Shown piece after piece: positions 24,541 to 34,990 of a stretch of DNA of 64,000 nt. Under the pieces are notes generated by a model, which saw nothing but the letters and a program-made list of their open reading frames with translations, had not been told where the DNA came from and made no database searches. The DNA lies in assembly GCF_021018805.1 (NCBI RefSeq), contig NC_086258.1:10075759-10139758 (forward strand), in the 5' to 3' direction. The position numbers and the translations under genes were made by a program. This stretch comes from Prinia subflava. Its lineage: Eukaryota; Chordata; Aves; Passeriformes; Cisticolidae. How positions within the stretch are numbered: position 1 is the first letter of the stretch; every line of letters starts with the position of its first letter.

Positions 24541-24630
24541 TAATCATGGAATCGCAGAATGGTTTGGGTTGGAAGGGAGCTCCACGTCCATGGTTCCAAA
24601 GCCCTGCCCCAGGCAAGGAACTGCAGCAGG
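24541..24630 (-). mobile_element. CR1 LINE 3' end fragment
   Basis: The plus strand reads ATCATGGAATCGCAGAATGG, then GTTTGGGTTGGAAGGGA and a degraded CCCTGCCCCAGG. This is the reverse complement of the CR1 3' terminus with its ATTCTATG-type tail repeat. It is short, diverged and 5'-truncated. Confidence 0.85.
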
Positions 24631-27076
24631 GGAGGCAGGACTCACACGGGGCCTCTTCAGCTGAAGCCACACCTGACACAGCCCCCAGGAGTGCTCAGTG
24701 CACGGCCTCCGGGGAGCTGTGGGGTACAGGAGTGGCACAGCCTCGCTGCTGTGGCTCCCGATGGCCATTCCTTGTTCCCCAGGGAGTTTAGAGTTCGGGG
24801 TGCAGCCCCCTCTCTGCTCTGCAAGAACCTCCTGGGGGTGAAGATGCCCCCATTTCTCTGGAAGGTCAGGCTGTGACTGCCTCCCTCCAAACCACAGTGG
24901 CCTTTGCAGCCTCGTTGCACAAGGGGAAACACGAAGGGAAGTTGTGGATGTGTCACTGCAGTAGGGAGGCTCCCGGGAGGCTGTGCCCACACCGTGTCAC
25001 ACCCACACGGTGACACCTCTGTGTGCTCGGCCAGGGCTGGCCAGGCCTCTGCAAAACCCCTGCAGACTTCAGCCCTGCAGCACGGAGAGCGGCTCTGAGG
25101 GCTCCCTGAGGGGCTCCCCCTTCCCCACAGGCTGCTTGTGCCTGCACAGGGTGTGTAAAACCTGCACACAACTATTCCAGCCCTGCGTTTGTGGGCACTG
25201 AGCAGAGCCCGGCAGAAGAACTGAAAGGCTCTGAGGAGCGGGGGCTCAGCGAGTCTCATTTAATTATGAGAGTGGTGCTGGCTCGGCTCAGCCCCACCCA
25301 CATGCCATTTCACGCCTGATTTCTTCTCTGATTTCTTTGGGGAAAGAGAGGGAATTCGAGTGCATGTAATTTGGGTTAACAAGACGCATTATATGCAGCC
25401 TCATTCTTGTAAAAACTTTCACAGGGAAATCACCCAACCCATGGAGAGAAAAAATTCTCTCTTTATTGTAATTTTTCCAAGGCTAATCAAACTCTCACCA
25501 TTATCCTATTGATCACAGGGAAGGTTTGATTTTCTACCGGTTGCCTAGTTAAGGTACAGTAGCTGTTGCTTGGCTTACTCCATGCTGTGAGTACAACAGA
25601 GATCAACCCTCCATTTCTATGCTCCTTTTTGTCCCTTTCCTAGATCCCTTTTCCTTCAAAGCTCACCTGCCTTTCGCTTTTGTGGTGCCCTACCTGCATT
25701 TCGCCTTCTCCTATATCTGTGGAGCAACAAAAGGTGAAAAGCTAGGTTTGTACAATTAAAATTGTCAGAGTAAGAATGGGGAAAAGCAAAGATCCTGAAC
25801 AGGTTTGAAAACAGGAGGCAAAGAAAAAGTTAGAGATGAATGTGGCATCCCCCAACAATATGGACAAAAAGATTCCACGTCCAGCCCCTGTGGGTGCGAG
25901 GAGCAAAACTCCCTCCAGCTTGGAGCAGTAATGATAAGTGTGAGCCCTTGGTGGCGGCGAGCGGCCAGAAGTGGCTCTGAATGCCCAGGGGCTGATGCTG
26001 CCGTCCCTGCCCTGTGCTTTGTCGCCTCCACGGCCGCGTTCCTGCGGGACAATCGCGGCCGGCTCCGTTTCAAGGTGCGGCCCCGTCCCTCCGGAGCAGC
26101 TGCTGTGTGTCAGCGCAGCACGGGGCCCGGGCACAGCCACACAAGAGCAGCACGCTGGGGAAAGGTGCAGGCTTTGCTTTGCCTTCCCGTGTGAGGGTTT
26201 CTTTGGATGTGTTTTGTGTCCCTTCAAGTCACTTGGGAGTTTAGGAGAGCCAGAGAGAATAGCTTTTTCTGTCATTATTTGATAACCAATACAGTTCCCT
26301 TTGACCCTCTCCCCTCTTCCCAAAAAAGAAAGACCAGCTCAGCATTGTGTTATTTTTCAAAGCCTTTACAAATTAAGACAGTAACATGGAAATCCTCGTT
26401 GGGTTTCAGTTCATACTTCCTCCCATGCTGGGCTGAAATGGGGATTCTTTTGTGATGGCTGTGCTGCTTATTTTTTTAAAACCTCCTGAATTTGGCACAC
26501 TGCCCTACTTTATTTTCTTTCCATTCTCTAGTGCTGCTCCCATTGGGAGGCTCATTCGCTTCTAATGCATGGTGTTATCTTTTGCAAGTTGAACTCTAAA
26601 TCCCCGTGTTGTTTTTCCTTGCTTGTTATTCAGGTGTGGGGAATCTTAATGATGTCTCTTTGGCTGGTGGATGCTCTGACTATGTGGCTTTAATTACTTT
26701 TATTAATGTGTTTTATAAAGTAAATTACAGATAAATGTAGATTTTAACTGCAGCTTAGATGTGGCACATCTGTGAGGCTGCACAGGCTTTCATTTGGGGG
26801 TGAAAGGCACAGTAACACCTTCCATAGTGAGAGGATGTTCCCAGGTGGGACTGGGGAAGCTTTACTGAAGCAAAAGCTCCAAAACTACAAACTGGCACTT
26901 GCTGTGCAGAGGGGCAGTGAAGGGAGAGGGAAGGAGCAGGACAATGTGCCAGGCTGTGCTGGCAGCCCCAGGAGGGCAGCGGGGGCAGCAGCCCAGGGAG
27001 AGCCGGGCATTGCTGGGGATCTTTGCAAAGCCCCGGGGCTCTGGCCAGTGCTCAGTGAGGTGCCAAGGTGGGTGAG
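24631..27076. other. Intergenic, no gene seen
   Basis: Mixed composition. A GC-rich patch at 25960-26150 has several CpGs, and an AT-rich block at 25250-25560 holds TTTAATTATGAG and GGGTTAACAAG. No exon or repeat family was recognised. Confidence 0.45.
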
Positions 27077-27416
27077 GGCAGGGAAAGGGACCTGCCCGTG
27101 GCCCCACAAGGGCAGGAGAAGGGACCTGCCCATGGCTCCATGAGGGCAGGAGAAGGGACCTGCCCGTGGCTCCATGAGGGCAGGAAAAGGGAGCTGCCCG
27201 TGGCCCCACGAGGGCAGGAAAAGGGAGCTGCCCGTGGCTCCACGAGGGCAGGAGAAGGGACCTGCCCGTGGCTCCATGAGGGCAGGAAAAGGGACCTGCC
27301 CATGGCTCCATGAGGGCAGGAGAAGGGACCTGCCCGTGGCTCCAGGAGGGCAGGAGAAGGGACCTGCCTGTGGCCCCACGAGGGCAGGAGAAGGGACCTG
27401 CCCGTGGCTCCACGTC
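27077..27416 (+). repeat. 34-bp minisatellite, 10 units, each with a hairpin
   Basis: Units start at 27077, 27111, 27145 and every 34 bp to 27383, with no indel. Each holds GGGCAGG, a purine-rich loop of about 8 bases (AGAAGGGA), then CCTGCCC: a perfect 7-bp inverted repeat. The remainder alternates between GTGGCTCCATGA and GTGGCCCCACGA types. Long frames over it arise from the repeat. Confidence 0.95.
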
Positions 27417-30400
27417 CCTGGGGTGTATCCCTGCCCAGGGATGGGCTCAGGGGCAGCTGGGCTGGCAGCGAGCACAGACCCAAGCAGGGAGAATGAGAAA
27501 CACAAACCGGCATGGAGAGAGGCTGAATCTCTCCCAGTGCTCTGGACTGAACCAGGATTAGAGGATTTAGTAGAGGAAAATACGTACTGGTGTCTGTAGT
27601 TTGTCTGGTGTTTTATTGAACCAAGGGTCCCATGTGAGCGAGCAAGCAGTAAAATCATCCAGCAATGCCTTGAGAACTGTTCTGTCTCTAAACACTGCAC
27701 ATCTTGGGCACTGGTTGTGTTCTTCATCCCAGGAGTTCCTGTTACACTGGACAACACACAGCCATTGCCAAAAATAAATAATTAAAGCTGGGTGGTGTCT
27801 GAGTCATCGATGTATTGAGGATGGAAAACAAGCGATGGGTTTTACAAAGTGGCAAATCTCCAGGCTGTTCTCGCCTTCCTGAGCTCTTGCCCTTCATTTC
27901 TATGCAAGAGACATTCTCGGTTTGGGGGATTCTTACCAGGAGCTTGTGAGAGAAATGTTGAAAAGGGATTTTTCCAGGTTGCCTTTTCCATCTTCCTGCT
28001 GCATTAGCTGCAGGTGGTGAAGCTGCTGTTTCGGCATTTCTTCTTCAAAAGCTACATCACGTAATATCGCTGAGATCACAAGGAGATGAGGAGAAAAATG
28101 GCCCTATAGGATTTTTGTTAAAAAAGGATCCATCCATAAAAGATGAAAGGTTAAATTGCTTTTAGAAATACAGCAGCGTTTAAACAGGTGAGGATCCTCT
28201 GCAACTGAGTTTGGATTCAATAAAGTAGCCATGCAGAAGGGCAGGAGAAGGCCTTTCTTTGGAGGGAAATGTCACACTTTAGTGTTAATAAAATGTCTAG
28301 TGGTATAATAATAATGATAGCAATCAGGAGTCTTTATTTTTCACCTGGCAGGGCTGGTTCATGCGTGTTTTTTCAAAGCTACCTGCAATTCAGGAAAGAA
28401 CAAAAAAAGAATCAGGCATGCATTGACTGAAAATATCAGAGTGGAAGAGAAGAGAGCCAGAGCGGCCCAAGACTCCTGAATGTTACTGGGGAGATGAAGA
28501 GTGCTGCTCCCAGGTGGCAGGACATTTTCTTCCTCAGCTTTTTAGATGTTGCCTCCTCACAGCTGCGCTGTAAAGACATCGCAGGAGATTTACAATCCTA
28601 AAAGAACATACGATGAAAATGTCAAAAGGAAAAGGCAATTGCAAACAATAGTTTTGCTCTGGACTGGCCCCCTCTATACGCTCCTTAGCGGTGATGTAGC
28701 ACAAAGGCAATGAGCACACAGCATTAGCTACTCTTGTATCTCTTGTATATTTGTCAGGTTTGAAGTGTCAGAAGTTGGTGGAACAAAATTTGTTCCCCGC
28801 CTGCACGGATGTCACTTACAGCTTTCTGTGCAAAGAGAGGAGGAGCAGGAGACATTGGTCATTTAGGGGCAGACAGTGACACCAGAGAGGATAATATATA
28901 ACACACCAAGATAATTATTGATTATCTGTGCGCACAAAAATGTAGAAATATCACTTTTCTTGCCTGACCTCTTTTCCCCACTAGCAGCTCTGGGCCATTG
29001 CTGGCTGGTTGTCACCTGGCTGCTGTGTCCCCCCAGCTCGGGCAGGGCAGGGTGGGCAGTGCAGTGCTCCCAGCAGTGTGTGACACGTGTGGGGCTGAGC
29101 CAGGGCACACATCTGGGAGGACCAGGCTGCTGCCTCCCTGAGAACCAACAGGCTGCAGGGGCTTCTCTGCTCTAAACTCTCCTCTTGGCCTCGTGCAGCA
29201 GCTGGCTGTGTTAGCTGGAGCATTACATTTGTACTTTAATATTAACGTCAGATCGCGCTCTCCAACCCCAGGAGCCAAGGCTCTTGAACAGTGCTTGCAC
29301 AATGCAGCCACAAGCACTCACTCCAGCGTTTTCTTTAAGAGACTCCTCGACCACAGATTTGCTGCTCATGCTGGCCCAGAGTGTGTGTTGATGGGGAAGG
29401 TGCCAGCTCTTGTCAGTCACTAGTGTTGTCATGAATTAGCAGGGGCCACACAGGGTACAGCCATACGTGTCAGCCTTGTGAATGAGTGCTGGAGCAAGAT
29501 GAGAGAATGTGGGATCCTGCTAAGACAAAGTAGCAGGGAGGAAAGGAGCTGCCGTGGCCCAGGAGCTGCTGGGTCCTGCTCATCCAGCGTGTCCAAAGCA
29601 CAAGCAGCATTCCTGCAATCCCCCATCCAGTTCTGCACTGAGACCTGAGGACTGCACTGCTCCTGCAGCAGCTGGGAACACGGGGGCAATTTTGGTGTCA
29701 GCAAGGCTTTGTCCTTGGGTTTTGTGAAAAGCAGTGGGTTTGTGTATCTCAGGACAAATAAAATCAAATAACTCAGGTCAAAAAGTGTAGCAGGTGCTAA
29801 CGGTGAGAGTGCCCCAGTTTGTTTGCGTGATAGAGCGTCTGTCATCCGGAGCTGGAGGCTCTTGGGCATGTTTTGGCCTGGTGCCCCAGAACACATAGCC
29901 CTTGTTGGGTTTTACAGCCAGTTAAACTCTAGACATGTTTCTGTGACAAGCTGACTCACAGTCTCTTCCACTCCTCTGGCTCTACTTCTAACAACTCGCA
30001 TGATTTTGTCACATGCCACTGGACAATTTCTGGTTTTTCTTAAAGCCCAGCTGCTGGACTCAAGACACTGTGTGACGAATCCTAGCTGAGACAGCAGAGA
30101 AGAAAAATCCCAGCACTTATTCTTAGTTTTAAGTTGTTGATATTCAGTGCTTGGAGTTACTCTTTTGTGGGCTTGTGAAAGCAAATGCATCAGGTTTAAA
30201 AGCACTTATTTCTAACAATAGAAATCTCACACAGTGGTAGAAGTCAGAAACATCAGGGAAAGTCTATTGAGACCAGAAGCCCTCTGCAGTGTGTGCTGCT
30301 CATCTTTCAGCAGTTACACCTTTCATGGCCATGGTGGCTGCTGTGGGGCCTGGAGCAAACACCCAGCGTTTATTGCTGTGTGTCCAGACAGCCCTGAGCG

Positions 30401-31324
30401 CTCTCACTGTTGATTCAGCAGCAGCACACTTGGGAGAGTGTGGACTTATCTTTTGCCAGGGTAGCATGTCTTAGTGACTAATTCTGATCCAGGACTTTCC
30501 TGGAAAAGAAAAATAACGCTGTGTCTGCCCAGATCTGTGTTGTGCTGCACATAAAGTTATTTGTGTATGTGGGTCAAATTCCTTTGCTTCCCAGTGTCCT
30601 CTGGTAGACACACAGTGAAGTATGTAGAATAAATTTACACCCCAAAATGAGAAGCCAGATTACTTATTAGGAGAACATCAGACAATTTTCCTTCTGAAAC
30701 TTACATGGAGTGGAAATAAAAAGGAGTGAGAAGAGTTGATGGGTTTTGAGCAAAAGATGGTGTTGGCTAGGAAATGTCACTGATGAGGTATTTGCTACTG
30801 AACATCACGACTTTGTTCCACCAGAGCTCAGGACAGCAGAGTTCAGCTTGTGCTGCAAGGCTCCTGGAGGCTTTTCCCTTCATCCTCCCTGCAGCGATGT
30901 TGTGCTGTGCACAGGTGGGGTGTGAGGCTGGCTGCTCCGAAATTTCTCAGGGCTCCATTCCAGCACTGTTTAGATTTGGCTGTAAAAATGTAGGTGCACT
31001 GTCACATCATGAAAAGACACATGAGAAGGGACAGTGCCACTCCTGGGTACAGCACTGGCAGCACAGTGGAACTGTCACCTGTCACCTGTCACCTCCGACT
31101 GAAGGGGCAGAAGGAACCTGCAAAAATTCTGGGCTTTCAGAGGTGCCTCCAGACTGAAGAATATCTCAAGGAAACATTGGAAGGAAGCATTTATTGTACA
31201 CAGATGTACTTACTAAACAATGGGCTTGTGTGGCTCGTTGGTTTTGAAAAGGAAGATGTACAAATGTGAGAGAAATGAGAGGATCTCAGCCAGCCGTCTG
31301 TGTGCTGGGCCCAGGGCTGTGGGC
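27417..31324. other. Intergenic, no gene seen
   Basis: Mostly unique sequence without a recognisable exon or transposon. A small (GTCACCT)3 run lies at 31074-31094. Scattered short frames have no domain signature. Confidence 0.45.
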
Positions 31325-31719
31325 AGGCCCTGGCAGGGGAGGTGAGCTGGTCCCTGGGGGCACAGGCCCTGGCAGGGGAGGTGAGCCGGTCCCTGGGGGC
31401 ACAGGCCCTGGCAGGGGAGGTGAGCCGGTCCCCGGGGGCTGTGGGCAGGCCCTGGCAGGGGAGGTGAGCCGGTCCCCGGGGGCACAGGCCCTGGCAGGGG
31501 AGGTGAGCCGGTCCCTGGGGGCACAGGCCCTGGCAGGGGAGGTGAGCCGGTCCCTGGGGGCACAGGCCCTGGCAGGGGAGGTGAGCCGGTCCCCGGGGGC
31601 CCAGGCCCTGGCAGGGGAGGTGAGCCGGTCCCTGGGGGCACAGGCCCTGGCAGGGGAGGTGAGCCGGTCCCTGGGGGCACAGGCCCTGGCAGGGGAGGTG
31701 AGCCGGTCCCTGGGGGCAC
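31325..31719 (+). repeat. 39-bp minisatellite, 10 units, with repeated splice-donor-like motif
   Basis: Units begin AGGCCCTGGCAGGGGAGGTG and are 39 bp; one is 44 bp because it carries a GCTGTGGGC insert. Starts: 31325, 31364, 31403, 31447, 31486, then every 39 bp to 31681. Each has GAG|GTGAGC, a good match to a 5' splice donor. As 39 is a multiple of three, frames keep a 13-residue periodic peptide on both strands, which is probably fortuitous. Confidence 0.95.
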
Positions 31720-33829
31720 AGGCAGCTCCCGGCAGCCCTGGCAACCACAGGAGAACCTCCCTTCTGCTTTCCTCCAGACCTCCGCTGCCTCTGCTCCTCC
31801 TCACTCTCACCAGCGCTTTCTCTGGGAACGGGAGAGGCTGAGGCGAATAATAGATACAAATCATGACCAAAGAAGAAATGATTGTCATTGCAAAAATGTA
31901 TTTATTAATGATCTTCACATAATTCTCTGGGAGTGATATTCTGCAAGACAGAATGGTGATAGATTTTCACCAAATGGGAATATTTCCCTCCAGAAATATG
32001 TAGCATTAAAGGGAGTGAAGAAGCTGAATGTGTTTCCTCCAGTCAGGAAAATGACGGATCAGGGACAAGAGACAATACATTAGTAAACAATATAAAAAAT
32101 GTACATTTTGTCATTTTGTATTCCTGAGTTATTCTAAATCTGTGAATAAATCGAGAGCTTAAAGTCTCTGGAGCTGTTTTGAAGTCTCTTGCTTTCTATA
32201 AATATTGCATTTGCCTCAAGTAAGAATTTCTGACATGTATTAAAAAAATATACATTAGTAAAGCTTATAAAATAGATATTTGGAATGCTGTTATTGTTAT
32301 TTTTTATTAAAAATACAGTTTAATGGAACAATTGAGTTCTACTTCAAAGTGTCAAAATTATTTTTCATGCTTTTTTCCCCATGTTCTTTGAACTTTGTGG
32401 TTGAAGCTCTGCTTTCCCGCTCTCTGATTTTGTCCCTGTTTGAAGCAGTCATTCCCTGCACAGATTTCTCTCTCTGCTTCCCTGGCTGCAGCAGGATCCT
32501 CACGCTGGGGCTGGTGGCAGCTGGCCCTGATCAGCTGAGCAGGGAGGGTCAGGTCCAGCGTGGCCTGCGGGCAGCTGGCCACTGTCACCTCTCTGCAGCA
32601 GACCTGAGCAACACCTTACAGCTGCTCCTGGGGTTCTCGTGGGGAATTTAGGGGGAAATCAATGCCCAGCAGGACCCATGCCCTGGGTCAGCCTCAGCAG
32701 AGGGGTGAGGGAGGTCTGTCACAGACTGACAGGTCTGGCTGCAAGAGGCGAGCCCTGAGGGTGATGGCACTGAGAGCACAGCTCCCGAGTCTCCCCTCTG
32801 TGAACGCTTTTCTCACCCGCTGTTCCCCGCAGCCCGCAGAGGAGCTGACGGTTATCGTGTGTTTGCAACATTTAGTGCAACTAAAGTCCAGAATGCTGTT
32901 TTTTTGTGACACTGCCCATGTACTGAGCTGACCTCCGGCTCAGGCCGCTGGCACCGTGTCTGACTGCTCGTGCCATATGGAGCTGGCATTAGCCAGCAGT
33001 GCTGGACGCGGCGAGGGGCAGCGTCAGTGTCACCTGCTGTCACCTGCACACCCTTTCTGGCAGGTGGCCACACACCTCAGCACTCGGAGCGTGTCTCAGC
33101 AAGCCCTGGAGCAGAGGCAGCTCTGGAAGAACAGTCCGTGTTTCTGAGCTCTGCAGCCGCTTTCCCCATGGCCACAATCCCCGAGCAGCTGCTCAGAGCA
33201 CTTGGCTCCGTGCTGGAACTGCCAGGAGCTGTGAGAGCCTCTGGTGATCCTCGGCCAAAGATGGAACACGTGCTGCAGCCACGGCCTGACACGGATTTGT
33301 ACACTCTGTATTCCACCTGCAGAATCAGTTGGTTAAGGGAAAAACACAGGAACTTATTACGGGAAAAAATCTTTATGATTTCTCTATTGACAGTACAGGG
33401 CTTCACTTGGAGCAATTTTAAGAATTTTCTGGACAAAACAGCTACAGCTTTAGTTCCAGAAATACACAGACTGATGCTGAAACTTGCAAGCAACTGACAT
33501 GAGCAGAAAATGTGTAACTGAACAGAAAACAAAGTCAATGAACAAAACACAACACAAACAAACAAAACACAATGTAAATGACCAGAAAAGGAGAGGGGAG
33601 AGTCTGCAGCCAACACACCAGAGGTTTAATGTGGGTGTTATCTGCACTATATGGCACCGGCTTGAACCATAGCAGTAATATCAAAGAGCTCTTCAACTTA
33701 TTCATAATTAGCAGTGGGAATGCCCAGGCTTCGTTCTGTGCTCACAAAGGACCAGGGGCTGCGTCGAAGGGAACTGGAACTCTTTAATTAACTCCTTTCT
33801 AGAGCTTTCCTTTGTTGAGGTTTCAGGCC
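31720..33829. other. Intergenic, AT-rich then mixed, no gene supported
   Basis: Bases 31850-32400 are AT-rich, enhancer- or UTR-like. A 175-codon plus-strand frame (32970-33497) has no recognisable domain and is not called. An A/C-rich simple stretch lies at about 33535-33575. Confidence 0.45.
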
Positions 33830-34101
33830 CTGTGCTGCTCGCTGATGGAGGGAGCCCTGACCCCTCGGGACGCGGTCCCGGCCGTTCCGGGCGCCCCGGG
33901 GCTCCCTCAGCACCGCCGGGACTCTGCACTCTGCTGTCCCGGCCGGCCGTGCCCCTGGGACCAGCGGCTCCTCCACGGCCCCCGCAGGGCTCCAGGCTGC
34001 CCTGCGGAAGGTGCCGGGGGGTTCTGGGGCCGCAGCGGGCCCCGCGGTGAGGGGCCGGGCCGGGCCGCCCACAGCGGCCGCAGCGGCTGCGGGCGCCGCT
34101 C

Positions 34102-34198
34102 CTGAGGGACCCCGGGCTGCTGAGGGACCCCGGGCTGCTGAGGGACCCCGGGCTGCTGAGGGACCCCGGGCTGCTGAGGGACCCCGGGCTGCTGAGGG
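34102..34198 (+). repeat. 18-bp tandem repeat, 5 units
   Basis: CTGAGGGACCCCGGGCTG occurs five times in perfect register, with a partial sixth, inside the CpG island. Each unit holds a CCCGGG site and a potential small hairpin. The unit length keeps frame, giving a short periodic peptide on either strand with no sign of use. Confidence 0.95.
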
Positions 34199-34540
34199 CG
34201 CCGCGCCCCGACGAGCAGCGCTCCGTGAGCTCGGGGCCCGGAGGGGCTGCCGGAGGAATCCGCGGCATTGCTCGGGTGCGAGGGGCTGTGGGCGAGGTTG
34301 TGGCCCCTGCAAAGGGAGCAGTTTATCGCCAAAGGGAGGAAAGAAATCCCCGAACTCGCCGAGCGCAGTGAGCCCCGCGCGGCCGCAGTGGCGGGAACCC
34401 GTGAGGGGCCAGGCCCTGCCCTGAGGGGAGCGCCCGGGCCGCGGAGGGCACGGCGGGGAGCGCAGCGCCGCGGGCACCCAGCGGGGCGGCAGGCGGCCTG
34501 CCGTGGGCATCGTGTGAGGAAACAGCGCCCAGAAGCCGAC

Positions 34541-34551
34541 ACCAGGTAAGG
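34541..34551 (+). other. Candidate 5' splice donor in CpG island
   Basis: ACCAG|GTAAGG closely matches the donor consensus, with the cut after 34545. It would end a GC-rich first exon. No matching acceptor could be assigned. Confidence 0.4.
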
Positions 34552-34875
34552 CTGAGGGGAAATCGGCCGGAGGCGTGTGTGGGTGGCGGCGCGGTGGCTC
34601 CCCGGGGCGGGCTCGGCCCTGCTGGGGCAGGCGGAGGCCATGGGGCCTGGCTGGGGATGCACAGCCGCCTGGAACTTGGGCTGGCGGGCTCACGCTCCTT
34701 GATGAGGACAGACGTGGGGTCTGGTGTGTGTCACACCTGAGCGCCGTGGAGATGGGCGGCTGCCAGGCGGGCAGGCGGCTGCGGGAGCAGGGCTGTGCGC
34801 ACGGAGGGTTCGCCGCGGAGCGGAGTCCAGCTGTACTTCAGTGCTGAATTCAAGCAAGGGTCTGTGGAGGTCCTC

Positions 34876-34887
34876 TATCGGTGAGTG
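34876..34887 (+). other. Second candidate 5' splice donor
   Basis: ATCG|GTGAGTG, with the cut after 34880, lies about 335 bp after the first donor. It would end a different first exon that includes GCAAGGGTCTGTGGAGGTCC. Confidence 0.35.
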
Positions 34888-34990
34888 CTGTGCGCCGTGT
34901 TTCCCGTGGAGGTGCTGGGGTGCTCGTTTCCCCCCGCCGCAGGTGCGAGGGCTCGGCTGCCCGGGGTGTGCGGTGCTCCCCGGCCACGCC

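Larger units (their letters stand above)
33830..34990 (+). promoter_or_regulatory. CpG island, candidate promoter (possibly NEK6 5' end)
   Basis: The strongest CpG-dense block downstream of LHX2, with many GGCCGGGCC and GCGGC clusters and no TATA box. Two good plus-strand splice donors lie in or just after its densest part (34546 and 34881), which suggests plus-strand transcription from alternative non-coding first exons. In other vertebrates NEK6 follows LHX2 in the same orientation and has several 5' non-coding exons, so NEK6 is the leading candidate. No NEK6 coding exon was found to the right, so a long first intron or an unrelated lncRNA is equally open. Confidence 0.55.

Noticed and set aside
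31074..31094. (GTCACCT)3 with overlapping E-boxes
   Set aside because: Too short to separate from chance.
31191..31918. Pro/Gly-rich frames of 168-222 codons over the 39-bp array
   Set aside because: The unit length is a multiple of three with no stop, which creates periodic frames; no start context or homology.
32970..33497. 175-codon plus-strand frame
   Set aside because: No recognisable domain, no splice or promoter context, and composition changes abruptly along it; likely chance.
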